From positions 1 to 37,240 of IMG/VR virus record IMGVR_UViG_3300031232_000011: a stretch of 37,240 bases of DNA. One strand, written 5' to 3'. This document shows positions 23,061 through 29,504 of the stretch, piece after piece. The position numbers were made by a program, and so were the translations under genes. The notes under the pieces are model-generated. The model saw only the letters and a program-made list of their open reading frames with translations, was not told the origin of the DNA and did no database searches. How positions within the stretch are numbered: position 1 is the first letter of the stretch; each line of letters starts with the position of its first letter. The DNA comes from a virus.

Positions 23061-23090
23061 AGGATAGCCCTTTTGACGATAGGTGGTTTG

Positions 23091-23924
23091 TCACGCGCAG
23101 CGCGCGGCGCCGCCGAGGCGGTTTTGGTTGCCGCGCTGGGCCTCCGCGTAGTGCGCGCAGGCGGTATCCGATTTTTGGAAACGGGCTTTGACGCCGGCGG
23201 CGCCGCGGTCCGCGAGGAAGCGATTGTATTTTTGCTTGATCCGCTCGCACCAGGTCGCGCCTTTCACTCCGAACATGGCGCCGAGTTGGCGGACCGTCAT
23301 GTCGAAGATGAGCGAGGAATAGTTGGCTTTGGCCATCACGAATACCCTCAGGACCGTTTGCTCCGGCGACGGCCCATCGTAGAAAAAGAAGCGAAGGACG
23401 GCGATTTCACAGGTTTTGCGCGCCTGAAAATCCTCCTGCGACTCGCCCTTGCGCGCGGCCCGCAATTGCTGCAACGACACGGCTCGGAAGTGTTGGTGGG
23501 CGCGCAGCCGCTGGTGCGCGACCGCCAGGGTATGCTCGATGATCGCGTCCTGGCGCACGGCCGGCCGGGAGGTCGCCCGGGTGCCCGCCAAGAGCGCGGA
23601 GACGCGCCGCAAGTGCGCCAAGGGCGAAGGCATCACCAGCCATTGCATCGCCCCTAATGGCAGCGTACGCACCAAGCCGGGCTCGAGGGCGCGCGCGAGC
23701 AGATAGAGCCGCTGCATGACGGCCGCGGGGTGAGGCGGATCCGTCAGGAGATAGCCCATCACGCCGGCGAGGGCACTGCCGCGATCGGCGGGCGCCGCGC
23801 GCAACTCGTGCGCCAGGAGCACGGTGAGCGGCGAGCTCGGATCGACGAATTCCGCCACGCCGGAGCGGATCGCGGCCGAAATGGAGATGCACGGTTCGGT
23901 GGCAGTGATGTCCTCGTCCGTCAT
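23091..23924 (-). CDS. Unknown protein with C-terminal helix-turn-helix-like region
   Basis: 277 residues, beginning MTDEDITATEPCISISAAIR. Mostly helical. Near residues 208-240, FDMTVRQLGAMFGVKGATW followed by CERIKQKYNRFL has the spacing of a helix-turn-helix DNA-binding motif. Second gene of the early operon, coupled by ATGA to the first. Its C-terminus has several Asn/Gln/Arg residues. It may be a replication regulator; this is inference. Confidence 0.6.
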   Translation of the reverse strand: MTDEDITATEPCISISAAIRSGVAEFVDPSSPLTVLLAHELRAAPADRGSALAGVMGYLLTDPPHPAAVMQRLYLLARALEPGLVRTLPLGAMQWLVMPSPLAHLRRVSALLAGTRATSRPAVRQDAIIEHTLAVAHQRLRAHQHFRAVSLQQLRAARKGESQEDFQARKTCEIAVLRFFFYDGPSPEQTVLRVFVMAKANYSSLIFDMTVRQLGAMFGVKGATWCERIKQKYNRFLADRGAAGVKARFQKSDTACAHYAEAQRGNQNRLGGAARCA

Positions 23925-24241
23925 GCGCGGCCCTCCCGAACGTAGAGCTCTTTGGCCCGCGGCGCGATGAGCGCCCGCGCCGGCGTTTCTAGCCTTTGTA
24001 GCAATTCCGCGCGCAGACTTACCGCCGCCGGCAGCAAACCGTCGCGTTCGAGCCCGTCGGCCAGCTTAGCCGCCGCGAAGGGCGTATAAACGACGATCCC
24101 TTGCGGGTTGATGGAGCGGTGGCTCGGCAGGTCGATGTTCCCCGGAAGGTGCTTTTCGATATCCCCGGACTGAAGGCCCGTGATCCGCGCTAACTCCGAT
24201 CGGCTAAAGCAAGGCAATGGCGGCAGAAACAAGTAGCTCAT
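23921..24241 (-). CDS. First gene of early operon, small HTH-like protein
   Basis: 106 residues from the ATG at 24241, with a clear AAGGG site 8 nt upstream. FSRSELARITGLQSGDIEKH is helix-turn-helix-like and the rest is helical (AAKLADGLERDGLLPAAV). Being first after a structured leader and terminator-like hairpin, it is a likely early regulator. The next gene overlaps by ATGA. Confidence 0.6.
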   Translation of the reverse strand: MSYLFLPPLPCFSRSELARITGLQSGDIEKHLPGNIDLPSHRSINPQGIVVYTPFAAAKLADGLERDGLLPAAVSLRAELLQRLETPARALIAPRAKELYVREGRA

Positions 24242-24261
24242 AATGGATACCCTTAAAAATT

Positions 24262-24280
24262 GCCGGGATACGCTCCCGGC
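24262..24280 (-). terminator. Attenuator-like hairpin before the early operon
   Basis: On the minus strand GCCGGGA-GCGTA-TCCCGGC (perfect 7-bp stem, 5-nt loop) is followed at once by AATTTTTAAGGG. It is thus an intrinsic-terminator shape with five Ts, placed between the leader and the first ribosome-binding site; the AAGGG right after the T-run is that site. Confidence 0.55.
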
Positions 24281-24281
24281 G

Positions 24282-24621
24282 GTGGCAGATTTTCTGGGCA
24301 TGGAATCTGCGACTCGCCCCTTCCCTCGCGGGAAATCCGATTCGGGATCCCGTGAGGGAAACCCCGAATCGCGAAAGTAAACGAAGCGGCCGGACCATCC
24401 GCTCGAAGTGCTGATGCCGCAGGCGCAATGCGCCGTGGGGCGATGGTCCCGTTTTCCCCCAATGGCCCGAAACAGATGGAGCCGCCAAGCACCCTCCATC
24501 TCCGGCCAGTGAAGAGGCCGCTTCGAAATGAGACACAGGGCATCGCACGGCGTTGAACCCTGCTAGTCTTGAGTCACGGGTTACCCCGAAAGACTTTCCT
24601 ACAATCATGCCCCGTGTCTCA
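24282..24621 (-). ncRNA. Candidate structured leader RNA (multi-stem)
   Basis: Stems seen, in plus coordinates: 24285-24291/24304-24310 (7 bp); 24321-24333/24348-24360 (13 bp with one G-T), which excludes 24339-24346/24363-24370 (8 bp); 24382-24391/24516-24525 (10 bp) closing a multi-branch with 24392-24399/24442-24449 (8 bp, stacked directly on it; inner 24422-24426/24430-24434) and 24463-24467/24504-24508 plus 24474-24481/24494-24501 (5+8 bp); then 24529-24543/24607-24621 (15 bp, one mismatch) with inner 24565-24570/24590-24595 and 24577-24580/24585-24588. Minus orientation is favoured because the attenuator-like hairpin and the first gene follow on that strand. It could also be DNA-level dyads for proteins. 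Confidence 0.45.
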
Positions 24622-24693
24622 AAATGATGGCGGTAGCAGTCGGCGACCGCACTGCGCAGCAAATTACAAACATGGCTGATTCGTGTAGTATTC

Positions 24694-24860
24694 TGCTTCC
24701 AAATTGCTACCAAAACAGGCAAGTATTTGGCTCTCAATGGCTGGATTAAAACTGACCCGCACTCTACGTTAGAGTTTACACGCCTTTTCATGTTGCATCC
24801 TATTGCCCAACAGAGGGCGTCCTTGCTTCCAAGAAAGCAGTCTGCTTCCATGTGCTTCCA
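24694..24860. other. Candidate attP: core dyad with phased TGCTTCCA arm-type repeats
   Basis: Direct repeats TGCTTCCA lie at 24694, 24824, 24843 and 24853, with a variant TGCTACCA at 24705. Spacings of 11, 19 and 10 bp keep them near one DNA face. Between the two groups is ACTCTA-CGT-TAGAGT (24761-24775), a core-like inverted repeat. Two arm groups around a core next to int is the layout of lambda-type attP sites. The repeats could also be operators for int. The exact crossover is not determinable from this sequence. Confidence 0.55.
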
Positions 24861-24872
24861 CCCACTATCACT

Positions 24873-26063
24873 ATGCAAGGTATCTCCGTTTATCTCCGCC
24901 CTGGTCGCCCCACTTACTACGTCGCCTACGACTGCCCCGTGCGCGCCCGTCGCGTATGCGAGTCGACCGGAATCAGCATCAACGATCCGCGCGGGAAGCT
25001 CGGCGCGTATGCCTATGCCCGCGAAAAAAGTCAGAGTGGTGTGGCGCGTGGCCAAGCTCGCGACGAGTCCTGCTGGGAAAACTGGGCGAAAACGTGGCTG
25101 CAAATGCGCTACGCCGGCAACCCCAAGACTCTGGGCAGTTATTTGGGCGCTTGGAAACACCTGAGCTACTATCTGGCCGAACACAAAATCCCGACGCCGC
25201 GTGCCCTCAATTACCGCCACGTGGTGGAGTTTGCCATCTGGCGTGAAACCGTGATCAAAAAGAGAACCGGAAAACACATTTCGAGGAATACCTCCATTCA
25301 CAACATCAAGGTGCTTTCGCGCCTGATGCGGGAAGCGATACGGCGCGGCTTTGCCACGGCCAACCCCTGCCTCGGTTTGTCCGACGATGTACCGGCAACA
25401 CCAGCGCCAAAAAAAGCGGAATTTACCGACTCCGATATCGCGAAAATTCGGAAAGAATTGGCCCGGCGGAAAGCTATCGGCGTAAAAAGTGACTGGATGG
25501 AAATCGCGTTCGAGATTTCGCTCCACCAGGCTTGCCGCCTCTCCGCCACCCAAATCCCGATGGAATGTATCGACCTCGATCTCGACACGATCCAGTTCCA
25601 CGAGAAAGGCGGGCAAATTTTCACGGTGCCACTGCATCCCGGGCTGAAGCCGTTGCTTGCACGCCTGAAAGAGGATGGTCGACTCATCACGTGCAAACTG
25701 CCGACGATCACCGCCAGCCGGGAGTTTATTGCACTGCTCCGAAGCATCGGATTGCCGCACTCGTTTCACTGCCTCCGCGTCACGGGCATCACCCGCATGG
25801 CGCGGGCCGGCATCCCGGAACAACAGTCGATGGCGTATGTGCATCATGGCAGCTGGGCGATTCACAAAATTTATCAGCGGCTCAAGCCGGCGGATGTCCG
25901 GGGGTGTCACGCGGCTCTGGTGTTTTCGCCGCCTGCGGCGCCAGCACCCGTTTCGCCACAAATTCAGGATGCGCATCCAACCACGCCGACACCTTTGCCG
26001 GTGTCGAGTATCGTCCCGAAAAAATCAAAGGCTCACTACCTTGGGCAGCGAGTTGCCGGTTAG
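24873..26063 (+). CDS. int: Tyrosine recombinase (integrase) with overprinted C-terminal tail
   Basis: 396 residues from the ATG at 24873; an in-frame GTG at 24852 overlaps an arm-type repeat and is less likely. The N-terminal region includes a SAM-like arm-binding/core-binding part (WENWAKTWLQMRYAGNPKTL). Catalytic residues visible: Arg222 (QACRLSATQI), Lys245 (HEKGGQ), His299-x-x-Arg302 (HCLR), His324/325 (HHGSW) and Tyr334 (HKIYQRL). It integrates and excises the phage at attP/attB. After residue ~338 comes a 58-residue Pro/Ala-rich tail, which lies antisense to the conserved part of the gene at 25882-26190. Confidence 0.93.
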   Translation: MQGISVYLRPGRPTYYVAYDCPVRARRVCESTGISINDPRGKLGAYAYAREKSQSGVARGQARDESCWENWAKTWLQMRYAGNPKTLGSYLGAWKHLSYYLAEHKIPTPRALNYRHVVEFAIWRETVIKKRTGKHISRNTSIHNIKVLSRLMREAIRRGFATANPCLGLSDDVPATPAPKKAEFTDSDIAKIRKELARRKAIGVKSDWMEIAFEISLHQACRLSATQIPMECIDLDLDTIQFHEKGGQIFTVPLHPGLKPLLARLKEDGRLITCKLPTITASREFIALLRSIGLPHSFHCLRVTGITRMARAGIPEQQSMAYVHHGSWAIHKIYQRLKPADVRGCHAALVFSPPAAPAPVSPQIQDAHPTTPTPLPVSSIVPKKSKAHYLGQRVAG

Positions 26064-26190
26064 CTTTTTTGATTCCGTAGATGAGCCAAGGGCCCGCCAG
26101 CCCCAGCGCGGTCGCCAAATCGAGACTGTTCAGGAGCTGATTTTTCACGGGCACGGTGGCCTTGGGTGCGAATACAGAGCGCTTATTCAT
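25882..26190 (-). CDS. Winged-helix/excisionase-like protein, copy B
   Basis: 102 residues from the ATG at 26190. Residues 24-85 read as helix-turn-helix plus wing (LDLATALGLAGPWLIYGIKK; PLIFSGRYSTPAKVSAWLD). The paralogue at 26723-27070 is identical at 41 of 57 aligned positions in this block. Excisionase or small regulator is the best guess. The gene overlaps the previous stop by 8 bp and runs 182 bp antisense into the integrase 3' end. Conservation with its paralogue shows that this frame is real. Confidence 0.7.
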   Translation of the reverse strand: MNKRSVFAPKATVPVKNQLLNSLDLATALGLAGPWLIYGIKKANRQLAAQGSEPLIFSGRYSTPAKVSAWLDAHPEFVAKRVLAPQAAKTPEPRDTPGHPPA

Positions 26191-26497
26191 AGGCACAGCG
26201 GCCGACGGCAAATTCCGGCAGTCCGGCCGCGACCCAGAGCTCATGCCGGAATGACCAGTCGGTGACGTGGGCGATGGCATGATAGGCGAGATACTGGGTG
26301 CTCGGCTGCATGCGGCGTACAACCAGGCCAAAAGCTTCGACTACTTCCGGGCCAGGATCGTAACTGTAGAGATTGATGATTTGCACCGCGGCATCCAGGG
26401 CGCGGTTGTCCGTTCCCGTCAGCGCACCCGTGCAGTGCTTGCCGAGATTTGCCTTGAGCCAGGGCCGGATCGTTTCGCAGGCGGGTTTCGGTCTCAT
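26183..26497 (-). CDS. Unknown protein of lysogeny operon
   Basis: 104 residues from the ATG at 26497, MRPKPACETIRPWLKANLGK onward. Contains NLYSYDPGPEVVEAFGLVVR and YLAYHAIAHVTDWSFRHELW; mostly helical. Overlaps the next gene by 8 bp. No family recognised. Confidence 0.6.
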   Translation of the reverse strand: MRPKPACETIRPWLKANLGKHCTGALTGTDNRALDAAVQIINLYSYDPGPEVVEAFGLVVRRMQPSTQYLAYHAIAHVTDWSFRHELWVAAGLPEFAVGRCAYE

Positions 26498-26501
26498 GGA
26501 C

Positions 26502-26714
26502 TCAGTTCCTTTCGGCGGCGCGGCGTTCGAGGAAATCGCGAAGCAGTCTATCGACCTCGGTTCGGGCGGCGTTTGCGACATAGATCCATTGGCAGTCGCG
26601 GCTATCCGGTCCACCGAACGGAACAGCAATCACCGTGAATGCGTATCCAGGAGGGAGCATCCCCTTCACGGTTGCGGCGATTAGCTGCATCTGCGCTCTG
26701 CTGACTGCCGGCAT
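26502..26714 (-). CDS. Small unknown protein of lysogeny operon
   Basis: 70 residues, MPAVSRAQMQLIAATVKGML onward, alpha/beta (YAFTVIAVPFGG, WIYVANAARTEVDRLLRDFL). Starts 8 nt after the previous stop and ends 4 nt before the next start. Function unknown. Confidence 0.6.
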   Translation of the reverse strand: MPAVSRAQMQLIAATVKGMLPPGYAFTVIAVPFGGPDSRDCQWIYVANAARTEVDRLLRDFLERRAAERN

Positions 26715-26722
26715 GGCTGGGT

Positions 26723-27070
26723 TTAGTCGTGCGGGGCGGCCGCTTTTTTTCCCCGCGGCGCCAGAATGTGGCGCGCGATAAAATCCGGATGCGTGTCGAG
26801 CCAGGCGGCGACGCGCGCGGGCGTCGAATAGCGGCCGGCAAAGATCAACGGTTCCTTACCCTGGGCGGCGTATATCCGGTTCGCTTTTTTCACGCCGTAG
26901 ATCATCCAGGGCCCGCCAAAACCGAGCGCCGCCGCGAGCCCAAGACAATTGAAGCGCCGATCTTTCACCGGGAGTTTGGCTGTTACCCCCGCGAGCACAC
27001 TGTCCGCTTCAGGGGGAGAAAAAGGCGCCACGGGGGCGCCGACGTCGGAATCGTGGATTCGCGAGTTCAT
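26723..27070 (-). CDS. Winged-helix/excisionase-like protein, copy A
   Basis: 115 residues from the ATG at 27070 (MNSRIHDSDVGAP). The conserved block (LGFGGPWMIYGVKKANR ... PLIFAGRYSTPARVAAWLD, then PDFIARHILAP) is shared with copy B at 25882-26190. The N-termini differ. The helix-turn-helix plus GRYSTPA(K/R)V wing recalls excisionases. Two copies may act as a heterodimer or as Xis plus regulator. Confidence 0.7.
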   Translation of the reverse strand: MNSRIHDSDVGAPVAPFSPPEADSVLAGVTAKLPVKDRRFNCLGLAAALGFGGPWMIYGVKKANRIYAAQGKEPLIFAGRYSTPARVAAWLDTHPDFIARHILAPRGKKAAAPHD

Positions 27071-27111
27071 GGGATTGAGGGGGGACTGACTGGCGACTGG
27101 TTTACCGCAGC

Positions 27112-27495
27112 TCAAGCCGCGGGCGTGGTGGCGGCGTGTTCATGGCCGGGGCCCGCCGCTTGGGCTTCGGCCAGGGCCGCCTTCAGCTCGAGCAGGGCAC
27201 AGAGCTGGGCGTCCAGCTCGGCTGCGGTCGCGCCCCGCTCCAGCGCCCGCGCACAGGAGAGCGTGAGGCGGGAGAGTTCCTTCGGATCGATTTCCGCCTG
27301 TTGCCGGGCGATCAGATACGCAGAAATTTGCGGCCAGAAAACAGTGAAGCTCTCGCGCAGCAAATCCGATAAGTTGTAAAAGGGATCTCGCTCCCTGAGT
27401 CTGTGCAACAATCTGAGCAGCTCCGGACGGAGCGCACCGGCCCGAAAGTTGACCGGGTTCTCAGATTTCCTGCGGGTCGGAATATCTTTGGACAT
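27112..27495 (-). CDS. Ribbon-helix-helix-like regulator, first gene of lysogeny operon
   Basis: 127 residues from the ATG at 27495 (MSKDIPTRRKSE). The segment PVNFRAGALRPELLRLLHRL followed by NLSDLLRESFTVFW has the strand-helix-helix spacing of CopG/Arc-type proteins. The rest is helical (ARALERGATAAELDAQLCAL). It is divergent from the ribbon-helix-helix gene at 27576, over a dyad-rich gap, so autoregulation and a lysogeny-control role are likely. Confidence 0.6.
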   Translation of the reverse strand: MSKDIPTRRKSENPVNFRAGALRPELLRLLHRLRERDPFYNLSDLLRESFTVFWPQISAYLIARQQAEIDPKELSRLTLSCARALERGATAAELDAQLCALLELKAALAEAQAAGPGHEHAATTPAA

Positions 27496-27505
27496 GGCCG
27501 ATTGC

Positions 27506-27575
27506 GTATTGCATGGGCTACGCACAACACAAGCCCAAAGTTGTCTACAATGCAATACACTAACCTAATAGGTTA
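27506..27575. promoter_or_regulatory. Divergent promoter/operator with nested dyads
   Basis: The 80-bp gap contains GTATTGCAT (27506-27514) with its inverse ATGCAATAC (27550-27558), centres 44 bp apart; GGGCT/AGCCC (27515-27519/27532-27536); TTGT-CT-ACAA (27541-27550); and TAACCTA-A-TAGGTTA (27561-27575), which ends right at the ATG of the plus-strand gene. It probably holds both promoters and the sites of the two flanking regulators. TTGTCT (27541) with CTAATA (27565) is a weak -35/-10 candidate pair; it would give an almost leaderless mRNA. Confidence 0.6.
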
Positions 27576-27827
27576 ATGGCCAAAAACCATCTGAGCAAAA
27601 ATTCCGCTATTAACGCCCGGCTGGAAGACGCTCTGCGCGCCCGCATCGACCGGATACACCAAATTTATGGTACAACTGATTCTGTAGTGCTGCTGCGTTT
27701 GCTCGAGGCCTTTTGCGACCACGTGGAAGCGGAGAATGCCGTCCGTTTTCCGATTGTCATCTGCCGAGTTGAACCGTTGCACGCCGTTGCGGAACCGAAA
27801 GGAAAATACCCGTCGGCCAAAAGCTGA
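27576..27827 (+). CDS. Ribbon-helix-helix-like regulator, divergent partner
   Basis: 83 residues, MAKNHLSKNSAINARLEDAL onward. The pattern INARLEDALRARIDRIHQIY, then TTDSVVLLRLLEAFCDHVEA, fits a ribbon-helix-helix dimer, and the C-terminus is basic (PKGKYPSAKS). No Shine-Dalgarno sequence: a 15-bp palindrome occupies the space before the ATG. Opposite orientation to the other regulator suggests a bistable or mutual-repression switch; inference. Confidence 0.6.
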   Translation: MAKNHLSKNSAINARLEDALRARIDRIHQIYGTTDSVVLLRLLEAFCDHVEAENAVRFPIVICRVEPLHAVAEPKGKYPSAKS

Positions 27828-27844
27828 ACGGCGGTGGCCCACCA

Positions 27845-28144
27845 TTAATTCCCCGGCGCCGGCGGCGCCCCCACCCGGGCGCGCTCGACGGCCGACTCGG
27901 CGACGAGCACCGCTTGTTCGGCGATGCTGATTTCGTGCGCCTGGAGATGCTGCACCGCGGGCATTACGGTCGTCCGGAGCAGCTCGGCGAGACCGGTCAC
28001 GAGCGCCACGCCGCCGGCCATGGCGGGATTGATGGCGACCGCCGCGGCGGCCAGTTGCTGGGCGATGAGCAGGGCATCGTCCACGGAGAAAACGACCGTG
28101 GATTCGGCCGGATCGGTGACACTCTGGGCAATGTTATTTGGCAT
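27845..28144 (-). CDS. Small unknown protein at end of late operon
   Basis: 99 residues, MPNNIAQSVTDPAESTVVFS onward, Ala/Val-rich and helical (ALLIAQQLAAAAVAINPAMA). Possibly weakly membrane-associated, but without a clear hydrophobic span. Overlaps the lipoprotein-like gene by 11 bp. Last gene of the late block; converges with the regulator at 27576-27827. Confidence 0.55.
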   Translation of the reverse strand: MPNNIAQSVTDPAESTVVFSVDDALLIAQQLAAAAVAINPAMAGGVALVTGLAELLRTTVMPAVQHLQAHEISIAEQAVLVAESAVERARVGAPPAPGN

Positions 28145-28595
28145 CGGTGTGGGCCGCGCGATAGGCGGCGATTTGGGTGGTGAGGTTGGTCAGGACAGCC
28201 AGGGCACCCTGGAGGGCAGCCCGTTTTCTTTCGACTTCGGTCTGGTCGGCCGCCGGCGTGCCGGCCGCCAGGCGATAGGCCTTGGCCGCCACGGCGTAGG
28301 CGTCGCGCGCCGCATAGGCGTCGCGGATCCATGCGTCCTTCTGCGCGGCGACGCTGGCCGACAAGGCGCCCACCTCGGGCCAGCGCGCGAGATAGGTGGC
28401 GTTGGCGTCCGCCCAGCCGACAAAGCCCGTGAGCGCGTGCGACGCGTCGAGGATGGCCTGGTCGGTCGTGGCGAGCGTGGCGTCACTGTAGGCGCCCCCC
28501 GCCTCCAGCGTCACGGGATTACTGCATCCGGTCTGAGCGACCGGCAGCCCCACTGCGAGCAGCGAGGCGAAAAGCCAAAATTTTAAGGTTTTCAT
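28134..28595 (-). CDS. Lipoprotein-like secreted protein (lysis region)
   Basis: 153 residues from the ATG at 28595. Signal peptide MKTLKFWLFASLLAVGLPVA, then QTGCSN. The cysteine suggests a lipoprotein although Gln at -3 is unusual for a lipobox. The rest is helical, Ala-rich (AWIRDAYAARDAYAVAAKAY). It directly follows the holin candidate, so a spanin-like envelope role is possible; no proof. Confidence 0.6.
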   Translation of the reverse strand: MKTLKFWLFASLLAVGLPVAQTGCSNPVTLEAGGAYSDATLATTDQAILDASHALTGFVGWADANATYLARWPEVGALSASVAAQKDAWIRDAYAARDAYAVAAKAYRLAAGTPAADQTEVERKRAALQGALAVLTNLTTQIAAYRAAHTDAK

Positions 28596-28611
28596 AAAAA
28601 GTGAAACGAGT

Positions 28612-29049
28612 CTAGCGGCCGCGGTCGCCCAGTTGGACCCCGCCGATCTTCTCGTGATTGGTCCGGCCGAAGTAGAAGCCAATCACCAGGGAAAGAATAT
28701 TCCCCATCAGCATGAACGCCTCCTGGCCCACGGACATCTGTTTGTCGGTCGAGGCGGCGGCGGCGATCAACAGCGACAGCCGCGCGGCGACGCCCAGCAC
28801 GGTAATGACGACGACCAGCGCGATCAGGGCCTGCATATACTCCCAGATGACATTGATCGAGCGCTGCCCGGCCGTCCGCAGATCGTCCTCGGCGGTGGTC
28901 GTGGGCGCCGTGTTCTTGTCCCCGACCACGGCCGGCGCAGACACCGGAGTCGTGGTCGTACGCGCGAACAGCGGCACCTTGGACGTGGTTTCCCCCGCGT
29001 CGTCGAAGGGCGCCGTTGTGACCGTCTTGACCGGCAGTTCCACGGGCAT
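28612..29049 (-). CDS. Membrane protein, holin candidate
   Basis: 145 residues from the ATG at 29049. A Thr/Pro-rich soluble N-terminus (~65 residues) is followed by two hydrophobic segments, about 71-98 (ALIALVVVITVLGVAARL) and 110-128 (AFMLMGNILSLVIGFYFG), then a short polar tail (RTNHEKIGGV). Two-helix proteins ending in GFYFGRT-like sequence occur as phage holins. It sits among small secreted and membrane proteins after the tail fibre gene, as a lysis gene would. Confidence 0.6.
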   Translation of the reverse strand: MPVELPVKTVTTAPFDDAGETTSKVPLFARTTTTPVSAPAVVGDKNTAPTTTAEDDLRTAGQRSINVIWEYMQALIALVVVITVLGVAARLSLLIAAAASTDKQMSVGQEAFMLMGNILSLVIGFYFGRTNHEKIGGVQLGDRGR

Positions 29050-29078
29050 GGGGCACGGGGCGTGGAGGGCGGTGGCAG

Positions 29079-29483
29079 TTACTTGGCGGTGGCCGTCAGG
29101 GCGGGATTGGTTGGCGGGACGGCGGGCAGTTCCACGATGAGGGTCAGCGGCGGCGTGGTGGCACTGCCGACACTGTTCGAGATGACCACCACGTAGCTGC
29201 CCGCATGGGCCGGCTGGACATTGGGGATGATGTATTCCGCCGCGGTCGCCGCGGGAATCACGACACCGTTGCGTGACCAGACATAGCTGAATGGCAGGGT
29301 GCCGTCGGCAGTCGCGGCCAAGGTGACAGTCTTGCCCTGGAGAAAGGTGGCGATGGGTCCGTTTGGGCCCGCCACCGCGGCGGCCGGAGCGGCGGCCTTC
29401 GTCGGGGCGGCGCCTGAGCACATGGAGCAAATGCCGGCGACGAGCACGGCCAGCACGATACGGAAGATTTGATTTATTTTCAT
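29079..29483 (-). CDS. Secreted immunoglobulin-like domain protein
   Basis: 134 residues with a signal peptide (MKINQIFRIVLAVLVAGICS) and a single Ig-like domain: GKTVTLAATADGTLPFSYVW, RNGVVIP, then HAGSYVVVISNSVGSAT. This form of domain is very common in secreted verrucomicrobial proteins, which suggests the gene was taken from such a host. It may act at the cell surface, for example in adhesion or exclusion; function not shown. Confidence 0.7.
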   Translation of the reverse strand: MKINQIFRIVLAVLVAGICSMCSGAAPTKAAAPAAAVAGPNGPIATFLQGKTVTLAATADGTLPFSYVWSRNGVVIPAATAAEYIIPNVQPAHAGSYVVVISNSVGSATTPPLTLIVELPAVPPTNPALTATAK

Positions 29484-29504
29484 AGGGGGAAGGGTGCAGT
29501 GAGG

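Noticed and set aside
24529-24621. Possible tRNA or tmRNA fragment at the integration region
   Set aside because: No T-loop GTTCGA, anticodon arm or CCA end in the right positions; the stems fit a different fold.
24242-24872. CRISPR-like repeats
   Set aside because: The TGCTTCCA repeats are 8 bp, irregularly spaced and few; there are no cas genes.
24204-25976. Minus-strand 590-codon open frame across int and the leader
   Set aside because: Runs antisense through the integrase catalytic domain and across the dyad-rich region; no motif, low-quality composition.
27573-27845. Minus-strand frame of 90 codons
   Set aside because: Antisense to the ribbon-helix-helix gene at 27576-27827, which has the better protein pattern.
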